Assembly: GCF_030272615.1 (NCBI RefSeq)
Contig: NC_081410.1
Span: 285,881,957-285,945,956, forward strand
From: Cryptomeria japonica
Lineage: Eukaryota > Streptophyta > Pinopsida > Cupressales > Cupressaceae
Reading direction: 5' to 3'
Length of the DNA: 64,000 bases
The notes under the pieces are model-generated. The model searched no databases. It was given only the letters and a program-made list of their open reading frames with translations, and was not told the origin of the DNA. This document shows positions 1 to 15,000 of the stretch, piece by piece. Position numbers and translations under genes: made by a program. Numbering within the stretch: the first letter of the stretch is position 1; each line of letters opens with the position of its first letter.

Positions 1-3000
1 CGTTTTGATGCTACCGACTCTAGATTTGGGACTCGTGTCTTGAAATCTTGTTGTGCCCCCAAACACTTATTTTTATGCTCCAAAAATGAGGCATTTTTGG
101 AATGACCTCCGAAATGAAGTTCTAATAACACCAAGTTTGTCAAAATCATTTTTTGATGCTATCAGCTTGAGAATCGGGACTTATGTCTTGAAACCTTGTT
201 GTGCCTTTAAACATTGATTTTGATGTTTTGAAACTGGAGCTTTCGAGCCAAATGCTCTGAAACGAGGATCTAAGAGCAGGATGTGCATAAAAATCATGTT
301 TTGACACTACAAGGTCTAGAATAGGGACTTGCTTCTTGAAAGCTTGTTATGCCTCCAAACACCAATTTTGATGTTTCGAATCCCAAATTTTTAAGGCATA
401 AGCTCCAAAACAAGGTTCTAAGAGAACGATGTGCGTCAAAATCAAATTTTGACACTGCTCGCTCCAGAATCAGGACTTGCATCTTGAAACCTTGTTGTGC
501 CTCCAAACATCGATTTTGATGCTCCAAAACTGGGGCTTTTGAGACACAATTTCTAAAATAGGGTTCTAAGAGCACAATGTGCATCAAAATTGAATTTTGA
601 TGCTACTGGCTTTAGAATCCGGGCTTGCATCTTGAAACCTTGTTGTGCCTCAAAACACTGATTTTGATGCTTGGAAAACAAAGCTTTCGAGGCATAAGCT
701 TCAAAATGAGGTTCTAAGAGCATGATGTGCGCCAAAATCAGATTTTGATGCTATTGACTCTAGAATCAAGAATTGTATCTTGAAACCTTGCTGTGCCTCC
801 AAACATTGATTTTGATGCTCAAAAACTAGGTCTTTCGAGGCACAAGCTCCGAAATGAGCTTCTAAGAGAATTATGTGTGTCAAAATGGAATTTTGATGCT
901 ATGGGCTTCGGAATAGGGACTTGCTTCTTGAAATGTTGTTGTGCCCCAAAACATTGATTTTGATGTTCCAAAATCAGGGCTTTCAAGGCACAAGCTTCGA
1001 AATCAGGTTCTAAGAGCATGATGTACATCAAAATTGTGTTTTGATGCTATCAACTCTAGAATTGGAGCTTGTGTCTTGAACCCTTGTTGTGCCTCCAAAC
1101 ACTTATTTTTATGTTCCAAAAATCAAGCTTTTTTGGAACAACCTCCGAAATGAAGTTCTATTAAAACCATGTTTGTCACAATCATTTTTTGATGCTATCT
1201 GGTTGAGAATCAGGACTTGTGTCTTGAAACATTGTTATGCCTTTAAACATTGATTTTGATGTTTTGAAATTGGAGCTTTCGAGCCACACGCTCCGAAATG
1301 AGGATCTAAGAGCACGATGCGCATAAAAATCATGTTTTGACACTACAAGCTCCGGAATAGGGACTTGCTTCTTGTAAGCTTGTTGTGCCTCCAAACACCA
1401 ATTTTGATGCTTCGAAACACAATATTTTGAGGCATAAGTTCCAAAACAAGGTTCTAAGACAATGAGGTGCATCAAAATCAAATTTTGATGCTACCAGCTC
1501 CAAAATCAGGACTTGCATCTTGAAACCTTGTTGTGCCTCCAAACATAGATTTTGATGCTCCAAAACTTGGGCTTTTGAGACACAACTTCTAAAACAGGAT
1601 TCTAAGAGCACAATGTGCATGAAAATTGAATTTTGATGCTACGGGCTCTAAAGTCGAGGCTTGCATCTTGAAACCTTATTGTGCCTCAAAACATTAATTT
1701 TGATGCTCTGAAACCGGGGCTTTCGAGGAACAAGCTTTGAAATGAGGTTCTAAGAACATGATATGCACCAAAGATTTTGACACTATTGACTCTAGAATTT
1801 AGACATGCATCTTGAAACCATGTTGTGCTTCCAAACATTGATTTTGATGCTCCAAAACTAGGTCTTTCGAGGCACAAGCTCTGAAATGAGCTTCTAAGAG
1901 AATGATGTGCATCAAAATGGAATTTTGACGCTACAGGCTCCGAAATAGGGACTTGCTTCTTGAAACCTTGTTGTGCTTCAAAACATTCATTTTGATGTTC
2001 CAAAATCAGAGCTTTCAAGGCACAAGCTCTGAAATGAGGTTCTAATAGCACGATGTACATCAAAATTGCATTTTGACTCTACCAACTTTGGAATTGGGAC
2101 TTGTATCTTGAAACCTTGTTGTGGCTCCAAGCACTATTTTTTATGCTCCAAAAATGAGGCTTTTGAGGCACAACCTCCAAAATGAGGTTCTAAGAACACA
2201 ATGTTTGTCAAAATTGTGTTTTGATGCTATCAGCTTGAGAATCAGGACTTGTGTCTTGAAACCTTGTTGTTCCTTTAAACATTGATTTTGATGTTTTGAA
2301 ACTGGAGCTTTCAATCCACAGGCTCGGAAATGAGGTTCTAAGAGCACGATGTGCATCCAAATCACATTTTGACACTATAGGCTCCAGAATAGGGACTTGC
2401 ATCTCGAAAGCTTGTTGTGCCTCCAAACACCAATTTTGATGCTTCGAAACTGAAGATTTTAATGCATAAGCTCCAAAACAAGGTTCTAAGAGCATGATGT
2501 GCGTCAAAATCAAATTTTGATGCTACTGGTTCTAGAATCAGGACTTACATCTTGAAACCTTTTTGTGTCTCCAAACATCAATTTTGATGCTCCAAAGTTG
2601 GGGCTTTTGAGGCACAATTTCTAAAACATGCTTCTAAGAGCACAATGTGCATCAAAATTGAACTTTGATGCTACTCGCTCTAGAATCAGGGCTTGCATCT
2701 TGAAACCTTGTTGTGCCTCAAAACACTAATTTAGATGCTCTTAAAATGGGCCTTTTGAGGCACAACCTTCGAAATAATTTTCTAAGAGCACGATGTGTGC
2801 CAAAATCAAATTTTGACGCTATTGACTCTAGAATCGGGACTTGCACCTTGAAACCTTGTTGTGTTTCCAAACATTGATTTTTATGCTCCAAAACTGGGTC
2901 TTTCGAGGCACAAGCTCCAAAATGAGCTTCTAAGAGAATGATGTGCATCAAAATGGAATTTTGATGCTACAGCCTCTGGAATAGGGACTTGCTTGTTGGA

Positions 3001-6000
3001 ACCTTGTTGTGGCTCAAAACATTGATTTTGATGTTCCAAAATCAGAGCTTTCAATGCACAATCTCTGAAATAAGGTTCTAAGAGTACGATGTACATCAAA
3101 ATTGCATTTTGATGCTACCGACTCTAGAATTGGGACTTGTGTCTTGAAACCTTGTTGTTCCTCCAAACACTAGTTTTTATGCTCCAAAAATGAGGCTTTT
3201 GAGGCACGACCTCTGAAATGAGGTTCTAAGAACACCATGTTTTATAAAATCGTCTTTTGATGCTATCATCTTGAGAATCAAAACTTTTGTCTTGAAACCT
3301 TGTTGTGCCTTTAAACATTGATTTTGATTTTTTAAAACTGGAGCTTTCAAGCCACACGCTCCAAAATGAGGATCTAAGAGAATGAAGTGCATCAAGATCA
3401 TGTTTTGACACTACACGCTTTGGAATAGGTATTTGCTTTTTGAAAGCTTGTTGTGCATCAAAATCAAATTCTGACGCTACCGACTCTAGAATCAGAACTT
3501 GCATTTTGAAACCTTGTTGTGTCTCCAAACATCGATTTTATAGCTCCAAAATTGGGGCATTTGAAGCACAATTTCTAAAACAGGGTTTGAAGAGCACAAT
3601 GTGCGTCAAAATTGAATTTTGATGGTATTGGCTCTAAAATCGGAGTTTGCATCTTGAAACCTATTTGTGCCTCAAAACATTGATTTTGATGCTCCGAAAT
3701 TGGGGCTTTCGAGGTACAACCTTTGGAATGAGATTCTAGGAGCATGATGTGTGCCAAAATTAGATTTCGATGCTATTGAATCTAGAATCAGGACTTGCAT
3801 CTTGAATCCTTGTTGTGACTCCAAATATGTGCGTCAAAATGGAAATGAGCTTCTAAGAGAATTATGTGCATCAAAATAGAATTTTGATGCTATAGGCTCC
3901 GAAATAGGGACTTTCTTCTTGAAACGTTGTTGTGCCCCAGAACATTGATTTTGATGTTCCAAAATCAGGGGTTTCAAGGCACAAGCTTCGAAATCAGGTT
4001 CTAAGAGCATGATGTACATCAAAATTGCATTTTGATGCTACTGACTCTGGAATTGGGACTTGTGTCTTGAAACCTTGTTGTGCCTCCAAACACTTATTTT
4101 TATGCTCCAAAAATGAGGCTTTTTTGGAACGACCTCCGGAATGAAGTTCTAAGAACACCATGTTTGTCAAAATCATTTTTTGATGCTATCAGCTTGAGAA
4201 TCGGGACTTGTGTCTTGAAACCTTGTTGTGCTTTTAAACATTGATTTTCATGTTTTGAAAATGGAGCTTTCAAGCCACACACTCTTAAACGAGGATCTAA
4301 GAGCACAATGTGCATCAAAATCATGTTTTGAGACTACAAGCTCTAGAATAGGGACTTGCTTCTTGAAATCTTGTTGTGCTTCCAAACACCAATTTTGATG
4401 CTTCAAAAGCCAAGATTTTGAGGCATAAGCTCCAAAACAAGGTTCTAAGAGAATGATGTGCGTCAAAATCAAATTTTGATGCTACTGGCTCCAGAATCAG
4501 AAATTGCATCTTGAAAACTTGTTGTGCCTCCAAACATTGATTTTGATGCTCCAAAACTGTGGCTTTTGAGGCACAATTTCTAAAACAAGGTTCGAAGAGC
4601 GCAATGTGCATCAAAATTGAATTTTGATGCTACTGACTCTAGAATCGGGGCTTGCATCTTGAAACCTTGTTGTGCCTCAAAACACTGATTTTGATACTCC
4701 AAAACCAGGCCTTTCGAGGAACAAGCTTCGAAATGAGATTCTAAGAGCACGATGTGCGCCAAAATCAGATTTTAATGCTATTGACTCTAGAATTGGGACT
4801 TGCATCTTGAAACCTTGTTGTGCCTTCAAACATTGATTTTGATGCTCTAAAACTAGGTATTTCAAGGCACAAGCTCCAAAATGATCTTCTAAGAGAATGA
4901 TGTGCGTAAAAATGGAATTTTGACGCTACAACCTCTGGAATAGGGATTTGCTTCTTGAAACCTTGTTGTGCCTCAAAACGTTGATTTTGATATTCCAAAA
5001 TCAAGGCTTTCAAGGAACAAGCTCTGAAATGAGGTTCTAAGAAACCTTGTTGTTCATCAAAAAAAAAAATTCATGCTACCGACTCTAGAATTGTGACTCG
5101 TGTCTTCAAACCTCTTTGTGCCTCCAAACACTAATTTTTGTGCTCAAAAAACAAGGCTTTTGAGGCACGATGTCAGAAATGAGGTTTTAAGAACACCATG
5201 TTTATCAAAATCATGTTTTGATGCCATCAGTTTGACAATCAAGATTTGTATATTGAAACCTTGTTGTGCCTTTAAACATTGATATTGATGTTTTAAATCT
5301 GGAGCTTTCGAGCCACACGCTCTGAAATGAGGTTCTTAGAGCACACACGATATGCATCAAAATCACGTTTTGACACTACATGCTCTAGAATAGGGATTTA
5401 CATCTTGAAAGCTTGTTGTGGCTCCAAACACCAATTTCAATGCTTCGAAACCAAAGATTTTGAGGCATAAGCTCCAAAACAAGGTTGTTAAAGCACGATG
5501 TGCATCAAAATCAAATTTTGATGCTACCAGCTCTAGAATCAAGACTTCTGTCTTGAAACCTTGTTGTGCCTCCAAACATTGATTTTGATGCTCCAAAACT
5601 GGAGCTTTTGAGGCACGATTTCTAAAACAGGCTTCTAAGAGCACAATGTGCATTGAAATTGAATTTTGATGCTACTAGCTCTAGAATCAGGCCTTGCATC
5701 TTGAAACCTTGTTGTTCCTCAAAAAACTAATTTTCATGCTCTAAAACTGGGGCTTTTGAGGCACAAGCTTTGAAATGAGGTTCTAAGAGCACAATGTGTG
5801 CCAAAATCAGATTTTGACGCTACGGGATCCGGAGTAGGGACTTTCTTCTTGAAACCTTGTTGTGCCTAAATAAATTGATTTTGATGTTCCAAAATCAGGT
5901 CTTTGAAGGCACAAGCTCTGAAATGAGGTTCTCAAAGCACGATGTACATCAAATTTGCATTTTGATGCTACTGACTCTGAAATTGGAACTTGTGTCTTGA

Positions 6001-9000
6001 AACCTTGTTGTCCCTTTAAACATTAATTTTTATTCTCCAAAAATGAGGCTTTTGAGGCACAACCTCCGAAATGAGTTCCTAAGAACACCATGTTTGTCAA
6101 AATCGTGTTTTGACGCTATCATCTTGAGAATTGAGACTTGTTTCTTGAAAAATTGTTGTGACTTTAAACATTGATTTTGATGTTTTGAAACTGGAGCTTT
6201 CGAGCCAGACACTCCGAAATGAGGTTCTAAGAGCACAATGTGCATCAAAATCATGTTTTTGAACTATATGCTCCAGAATAGGGACTTGCATCTTGAAAGT
6301 TTGTTGTGCGTCCAAACACCAATTTTGATGCTTCGAAACCAAAGATTTTGAGGGATAAGCTCCAAAACAAGGTTCTGAGAGCACAATGTGCATCAAAATC
6401 AAATTTTGATACTACCGCCTCTAGAATTACGACTTGCATCTTGAAACCTTGTATTGCCTCCAAACATCAATTTTGATGCTCTGAAACTCGGGCTTTTGAG
6501 GCACAATTTCTAAAATGGGGTTCTAAGAGCACAATGTGCATCAAAATTGAATTTTGATGCTACTTGCTCTAGAATGAGGGCTTGCATCTTGAAACCTTGT
6601 TGTGCGTCAAACCACTTATTTTGATTCTTTGAAACTAGGGCTTTCAAGGCACAAGCTTTGAAAAGAGGTTCTAAGAGCATGATGTATGCCGAAATCAGAA
6701 TTTGACACTATTGACTCTAGAATCGGGACTTGCATCTTGAAACCTTGTTGTGTATCCAAACATTGATTTTCATGCTCCAAAACTGGGTGTTTTGAGGCAA
6801 AATCTCTGAAATGAGCTTCTAAGAGAATCATGTTCGTCAAAATGGAATTTTGACGCTACATGCTCTGGAATAGGGACTTGCTTCTTCAAACCTTGTTGTG
6901 TCTCAAAACATTAATTTTGATGTTCCAAAATCAAGGCTTTCAAGGCACAAGCTCCGAAATGAGGTTCTAAGAGCACGATGTACATCAAAATTGCATTTTG
7001 AAGCTACCAACTTTGTAATTGGGACTCATGTATTGAAACCATGTTCTGCCTCCAAACACTAATTTTTATTTTCCAAAAATGAGGCTTTTTAGGCACGACC
7101 TCCGAAATGAGGTTCTAAGAACACCATGTTTGTCAAAATTGTTTTTTGACACCGTCAGCTTGAGAATTGGGACTTGTGTCTTGAAACCTTGTTGTGCCTT
7201 TAAACATTGATTTTGATGTTTTGAAACTAGATCTTTTGAGCCACATGCTCCAAAATGAGGTTCTAAGAGCACACATGATGTGCATCAAAATCACGTTTTG
7301 ACACTACAGGCTCCAAAATAGGGACATGCGTCTTGAAAGCTTGTTGTGCCTCCAAACACCAATTTTGATGCTTTGAAACCAAAGATTTTGAGGAATAAGC
7401 TCCAAAACATGGTTCTAAGAGCACGAAGTGCATCAAAATCAAATTTTGATGCTACTGGCTCCAGAGTCAGGACTTGCATCTTGAAACCTTGTTGTGCCTC
7501 CAAACATCAATTTTGATGCTCCAAAACAGGAGTTGTTGAGCCACAATTTCTAAAACAGGGTTCTAAGAGAATAATGTACATCAAAATTGAGGCACAAGCT
7601 TCGAAATGAGGTTCTAATAGAATGATGTGCGCCAAAATTAGATTTTGACACTATTGAATCTAGAATCGGGACTTGCATCTTGAAACCTTGTTGTGAGTCC
7701 AAACATTGATTTTGATGCTTCAAAATTGGGTCTTTCGAGGCACAAGCTCTAAAATGAGCTTATAAGAGAATGATGTGCGTCAAAATTTAATTTTGATACT
7801 ACAGGCTCTGAAAAAAGGACTTGCTTCTTGAAACCTTGTTGTGCCTTAAAACATTGATTTTGATGTTCCAAAATCAGGACTCTTAAGGAACAAGCTCCGA
7901 AATGAGGTTCTAAGAGCACGATGTACATCAAAATTGTGTTTTGATGCTACTGACTCTAGAATTGGGACTTGTGTGTTGAAACTTTATTGTGCCTCCAAAC
8001 ACTAATTTTTATGCTCGATAAATGCGGCTTTTGAGGCAGAACCTCCAAAATGAGGTTCTAAGAACACCATGTTTGTAAAAATCGTGTTTTGACCCTATCA
8101 GCTTGAGAATCGGGATTCATGTCTTGAAACCTTGTTGTGCCTTTAAACATTGCTTTTGATGTTTGGAAACTGAAGCTTTTGAGCCACATGCTCTGAAACA
8201 AGGTTTTAAGGGCATGATGTGCATCAAAAACATGTTTTGACACTACAGGCTCCGGAATAGGGACCAGCATCTTGAAAGCTTGTTGTGCTCCAGATGCCAA
8301 TTTTGATACTTCAAAACCAAAAGATTTTGTGACATAAGCTCCAAAACAAGAGTTTAAGAGCACGATGTGTTTCAAAATAAAATTTTGATGCTATCGGCTC
8401 CAAAATTAGGACTTGCATCTTGAAACCATGTTCTGCCTCCAAACATCGATTTTGATGCTCCAAAATTGGGGCTTTTGACGCACAATTTCTAAAACAGGGA
8501 TGAATTTTGATGATCTAGAATCGGGGCTTGCATCTTGAAACTATGTTGTGCCTCAAAACACTAATTTTGATGCTCTGAAACTAGGGCTTTCGAGGCACAA
8601 GCTTCGAAATGAGGTTCTAAGAGCACGATGTGCTCCAAAATTAGATTTCCATGCTATTGACTCTAGAATTGACACTTACATCTTCAAACATTGTTGTGCC
8701 TCCACACATTAATTTTGATGCTCCAAAATTGGGTCTTTTGAGGCACAAGCTCTGAAATGAGCTTCTAAGAGAATGATGTGCAACAAAATGGAATTTTGAT
8801 GCTACAGGCTCCAGCATAGGGACTTGCTTCTTGAAACCTTGTTGTGCCTCAAAAAATTGATTTTGATGTTCCAAAATTAGGGCTTTCAAGGCACAAGGTC
8901 TGAAATGAGGTTCTAATAGCACGATGTACATAAAAATTGCATTTTGAAGCTACTGACTCTGGAATTGGGACTTGTGTCTTGAAACCTTGTCGTCCCTCCG

Positions 9001-12000
9001 AAAACTAATTTTTATGCTCCAAAAATGAGGCTTTTGAGGCACAATCTCCGAAATGAGGTTCTAAGAACACCATGTTTGTCAAAATCGTGTTTTGACGCTA
9101 TCAGCTCCAAAATTAGGACTTGCATCTTGAAACCTTATTGTGCCTTTAAACATTGATTTTGATGTTTTGAAACTAGAGTTTTCAAGCTACATGCTCTGAA
9201 ATGAGGTTCTAAGAGCACAATGTGCATCAAAATCACGTTTTGACACTATGGGCTCCAGAATAGGGAATTGAGTCTTGAAAGCTTGTTGTCCCTCCAAAAA
9301 CTAATTTTGATGCTCCGAAACCATGGCTTTTGAGGCATAAGCTTCGAAGTGAGGTTTAAGAGCATGATGTGCGCCAAAATCAGATTTTGATGCTATTGAC
9401 TCTAGAATCGGGACTTCCATCTTGAAACCTTGTTGTGCCTCCAAACATTGATTTTTATACTCCAAAACAAGCTCCGAAATAAGCTTCTAAGAGAATGATG
9501 TGCGTCAAAATGGAATTTTGACACTACAGGCTTAGAAATAGGGACTTGCTTCTTGAAACATTGTTGTGCCTCAAAACATTATTTTTGATGTTCCAAAATC
9601 AGGGCTTTAAAGGCACAGGCTCCAAAATGAGGTTCTAAGAGCATGATGTAAATCAAAATTGCCTTTTGATGCTACCGACTCTAGACTTGGGACTTCTATC
9701 TTTAAACCTTGTTGCGCCACACACTAATTTTTTTTCTCCAAAAATGAGGCTTTTGAGGCATGACCTTCAAAATGAGGTTCTAAGAACACCATGTTTGTGA
9801 AAATCTTGTTTTGATGCTATCAGCTTGAGAATCGAGACTTATGTCTTGGAACCTTGTTGTGCCTTTAAACATTGATTTTGATGTTTTGAAACTACAGCTT
9901 TCAAGCCACATGCTTCAAAACAAGGTTCTAAGAGCATGATGTGCATCAAAATCACATTTTGACACTATAGGCTCTAGAATAGGGACTTGAGTCTTGAAAG
10001 CTTGTTGTGCCTCCAAACACCAATTTTGATGCTTCAAAACCAAAGATTTTGAGGTCATAAGCTCCAAAACAAGGTTCTAAGAGCACGATGTGTGTCAAAA
10101 TCAAATTTCGATGCTACCGGCTCCAGAATAAGGACTTGTACCTTGAAACCTTGTTGTGCCTCCAAACATCGATTTTGATGCTCCAAAACTTGGTCTTTTG
10201 AGGCACAATTTCTAAAACAGGGTTCTAAGAGGACAATATGCATCAAATTTCAATTTTGATGCTACTGGCTCTAGAATTGAGGCTTGCATCTTGAAACCCT
10301 TTTGTGCCTCAAAACATTGATTTTGATGCTCTGAAATCGGGGCTTTCGAGGCACAAGCTTCAAAATGAGGCTCTTAGAGCACGATATGCCCCAAAATCAG
10401 ATTTTGAGGCTATTGACTCTAGAATTGGGACTTGCACCTTGAAACCTTGTTGTGCCTTCAAACATTAATTTTGATGCTCCAAAACTGGGTCTTTTGAGGC
10501 ACAAGCTCTGAAATAAGCTTCTAAGAGAATGATGTGCATCAAAATGGAATTTTGACACTACAGGCTCAGAAATAGGGACTTGCTTCTTGAAACATTGTTG
10601 TTCCTCAAAACATTATTTTTAATGTTCCAAAATAAGGGCTTTAAAGGCACAGGCTCCAAAATGAGGTTCTAAGAGCATGATGTACATCAAAATTGCATTT
10701 TGACACTATCGACTCTAGACTTGGGACTTCTATCTTGAAACCTTGTTGTGCCACACACTAATTTTTATGCTCCAAAAATGAGGATTTTGAGACATGACCT
10801 CCAAAATGAGGTTCTAAGAACACCATGTTTGTCAAAATCATGTTTTGACGCTATCAGCTTGAGAATCGGGACTTGTGTCTTGAAACCTTGTTGTGCCTTT
10901 AAACATTGATTTTGATGTTTTGAAACTGCAGCTTTCAAGCCACATGCTTCGAAATGAGGTTCTAAGAGCATGATGTGCATCAAAATCACGTTTTGACACT
11001 AAAGGCTCTAGAATAGGGGCTTGAGTCTTGAAAGCTTGTTGTGCCTCCAAACACCAATTTTGATGCTTCGAAATTGAAGATTTTGAGGTCATAAGCTACA
11101 AAACAAGGTTCTAAGAGCATGATGTCCGTCAAAATCAAATTTTGACGCTACTAGCTCTAGAATTAGGACTTGCATTTTGAAACCTTGTTGTGCCTCCTAA
11201 CATCAATTTTGATGCTCCAAATATTGGTCTTTTGAGGCACAATTTCTAAAACAGAGTTCTAAGAGGACAATGTGCATCAAAATTGAATTTTGATGCTATT
11301 GGCTCTAGAATCGGGTTTGCATCTTGAAACCTTGTTGTGCCTCAAAACCCTGATTTTGATGCTCCAAAACTGGGGCTTTCAAGGCACAAGCTTCGAAATG
11401 AGGTTCCAAGAGCATGATATGCCCCAAATTCAAATTTTGATGCTATTGACTCTAGAATCAAGAATTGCATCTTGAAACCTTCTTGTGCCTCCAAACATTG
11501 ATTTTGATGCTCTTAAACTGGGTCTTTTGAGGCACAATCTCCATAATGAGCTTCTAAGAGAATGATGTGCGTCAAAATGGAGTTTTGATGCTACAGGCTC
11601 TGGAATAGGGACTTGCTTCTTGCAACCTTGTTGTGCCTCAAAACATTGATTTTGATGTTCTAAAGTCAGGGCTTTCAAGGCACAAGCTCTAAAATGAGGT
11701 TCTAAAAGCATGATGTACATCAAAATTGTGTTTTGATGCTACCGACTCTGGAATTGGGACTTGTGTCTTGAAACCTTGTTGTGCCTCCAACATCTAATTT
11801 TTATGCTCCAAAAATGTAGGTTTTGAGGCACAACCTCCAAAATCAGGTTCTAAGAACACCATGTTTGTCAAAATCGTGTTTTGATACTATTAGCTTGAGA
11901 ATTGTTACTTGTTGTGCCTTTAAACATTAATTTTGATGTATTGAAACTGGAGCTTTCAAGCCACATGCTCTAAAATGAGTTTCTAAGAGCACGATGTGCA

Positions 12001-15000
12001 TCAAAATCACATTTTGACACTACATGCTCCGGAATAGGGACTTGCATCTTGAAAGTTTGTTGTGCCTCCAAACACCAATTTTTATGCTACCAAACTGAAG
12101 ATTTTGAGGCATAAGCTCCAATACAAGGTTCTAAGAGCACGATGTGCATCAAAATCAAATTTTAAGGCTACTAGCTCAAGAATACGAACTTGCATCTTGA
12201 AACCTTGTTGTGCCTCCAAACATCAATTTTGATGCTCCAAAACTAGGGCTTTTGAGGCACAATTTCTAAACCAGGGTTCTAAGAGCGCAATGTGCATCAA
12301 AAATGAATTTTGATGCTACTGACTCTAAAATCGGGGTTTGCATCTTGAAACCTTGTTGTTCCTCAAAACACTGATTTTGATACTCTGAAACCAAGGCTTT
12401 CAAAGCACAAGCTTCGAAATGAGGTTCTAAGAGCACGATGTGTACCAAAATCAGATTTTGATGCTATTGACTCTAGAATCAGGACTTGCATCTTGAAATC
12501 TTGTTGTGCCTACAAACATTGATTTTGATGTTCCAAAATTAGGGCTTTCAAGGCACAAGCAACAAAATGAGGTTCTAAGAAACCTTGTTGTTCATCAAAA
12601 TTGCGTTTTGATGCTACCGACTCTAGAATCGGGACTCGTGTCTTGAAACCTTTTTATGCCTCCAAACACTAATTTTTGTGCTCAAAAAATGAGGCTTTTC
12701 AGGCACGATGTCCGAAATGAGGTTGTAAGAACACCATGTTTGTCAAAATCATGTTTTGATGCCATCACCTTGACAATCGAGACTTGTGTTTTGAAACCTT
12801 GGTGTGCCTTTAAATATTGATATTGATGTTTTAAAACTAGAGGTTTCGAGCCACACACTCCAAAATGAGGTTCTAAGAGCACGCATGATGTGCATCAAAT
12901 TCACCTTTTGACACTACAAGCTCCGGAATAGGGACTTGCATCTTGAAAGCTTGTTGTGCCTCCAAACACCGATTTCAATGCTTTGAAACCGAAGATTTTG
13001 AGGCATAAGCTCCTAAACAAGTTTCTCATAGCATGATGTGCATCAAAATCAAATTTTGACGCTACCGGCCCCAAAATAAGGACTTGCATCGTGAAACCTT
13101 GTTGTGCCTCCAAACATTGATTTTGATGCTCCAAAACTATAGCTTTTGACGCACAATTTCTAAAAAAAGGTTCTAAGAGCACAATGTGCATCAAAATTAA
13201 ATTTTGATGCTTCTGGCTCTAGAATCGGGGCTTGCATTTTGAAACATTGTTGTGCCTCAAAAAACTGATTTTGATGCTCCAAAACGGGGGCTTTTGATGC
13301 ACAAGCTTTGAAATGAGGTTCTAATTGCACAATATGCACCAAAATCAGATTTTGACGCTATTGACTCTAGAATTGGGACTTGCATCTTCAAACCTTGTTC
13401 TACCTCCAAACATTGATTTTGATGCTCCAAAACTAGGTCTTTCGAGGCACAAGCTCTGAAATGAGCTTCCAAGAGAATCATGTGTGTCAAAATGGAATTT
13501 TGATGCTATGGGCTCTAGAGTAGGGACTTGCTTCTTGAAACCTTGTTGTGCCTCAATAAATTTATTTTGATGTTCCAAAATCAGGGCTTTGAAGGCACAA
13601 TCTCCAAAATGATTTTCTAAGAACACCATGTTTGTCAAAATTGTGTTTGGACACTATGACCTTGATAATCGGGACTTGTGCCTTTAAACATTGATATTGA
13701 TGTTTTGAAACTAGAACTTTTGAGCCACACACTCCAAAATGAGGATCTAAGACCAGAATGTACATCAAAATCACGTTTTGACACTACATGCTCTGGAATA
13801 TGGACTTGCGTCTTGAAAGTTTGTTGTGCCTTGAAACAACAATTTTGATGCTTCAAAACTGAAGATTTTGAGGCATAAGCTCCAAAGCAAGGTTCTAAGA
13901 GCACGATGTGCATCAAAATAAAATTTGACACTACCGGCACCAAAATCAGGACTTGCATCTTGAAACCTTGTTGTGCCTCCAAACATCAATTTTGATGCTC
14001 CAAAACTGGGGCTTTTGAGGCATAATTTCTAAAACAGGGTTCTAAGAGCACAATGTACATGAAAATTGAATTTTGATGCTACTTGCTCTAGAATCAGGGC
14101 TTGCATCTTGAAACCTTGTTGTGCATCAAACCACTAATTTTGATGCTCTGAAACTAGGGCTTTCGAGGTACAAGCTTCGAAATGAGGTTCTAAGAGCATG
14201 ATGTACATCAAAATTGTGTTTTGTCGCTACCGACTCTGGAATTGGGACTTGTGTCTTGAAACCTTGTTGTGCCTCCAAACACTAATTTTTATGCTCCAAA
14301 AATGACAGTTTTGAGGCACAACCTCTGAAATGATGGTCTAAGAGCACCATGTTTGTCAAAATCATGTTTTCACTCTATCAACTTGAGCATCGAGACTTGT
14401 TGTGCCTTTAAACATTGATATTGATGTTTTGAAACTGGAGCTTTCGAGCAACATGCTCGGAAACTAGGTTCACAAAGCACAATGTGCATCAAAATCACAT
14501 TTTGACACTACAGGCTCTGGAATAGGGACTTGTGTCTTGAAAGTTTGGTGTGCCTCCAAACACCAATTTTGATTCTTTGAAACCCAAGATTTTGAGGCAA
14601 ATGCTCCAAAACAAGGTTCTATGAGCATGATGTGCATCAAAATCAAATTTTGATGAAACCAGCTACAGAATCAGGACTTGCATCATGAAACCTTGTTGTG
14701 CCTCAAAACATCAATTTTGATGCTCCAAAACTAGGGCTTTTGAGGCACAATTTCAAAAATAGGGTTCTACGAGCACAATGTGGATCAAAATTGAATTTTG
14801 ATGCTATTGGCTCTAGAATCGGGGCTTGTATCTTGAAACCTTGTTGTGCCTCAAAACACAGATTTTGATGCTCTGAAACTGTGGCTTTCAAGGCGCAAGA
14901 TTTGAAATGAGGTTCTAAGAGCATGATGTGCTCCAAAATTAGATTTTGATGCTATTGACTCTAGAATCGAGACTTGCATCTTGAAACCTTGTTGTGCCTC

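Noticed and set aside
3440-3622. Plus-strand open frames in the satellite (also near 5100, 11290, 19331, 28665, 35979, 59146 and 61954)
   Set aside because: Same reason: chance openings in repeat DNA.
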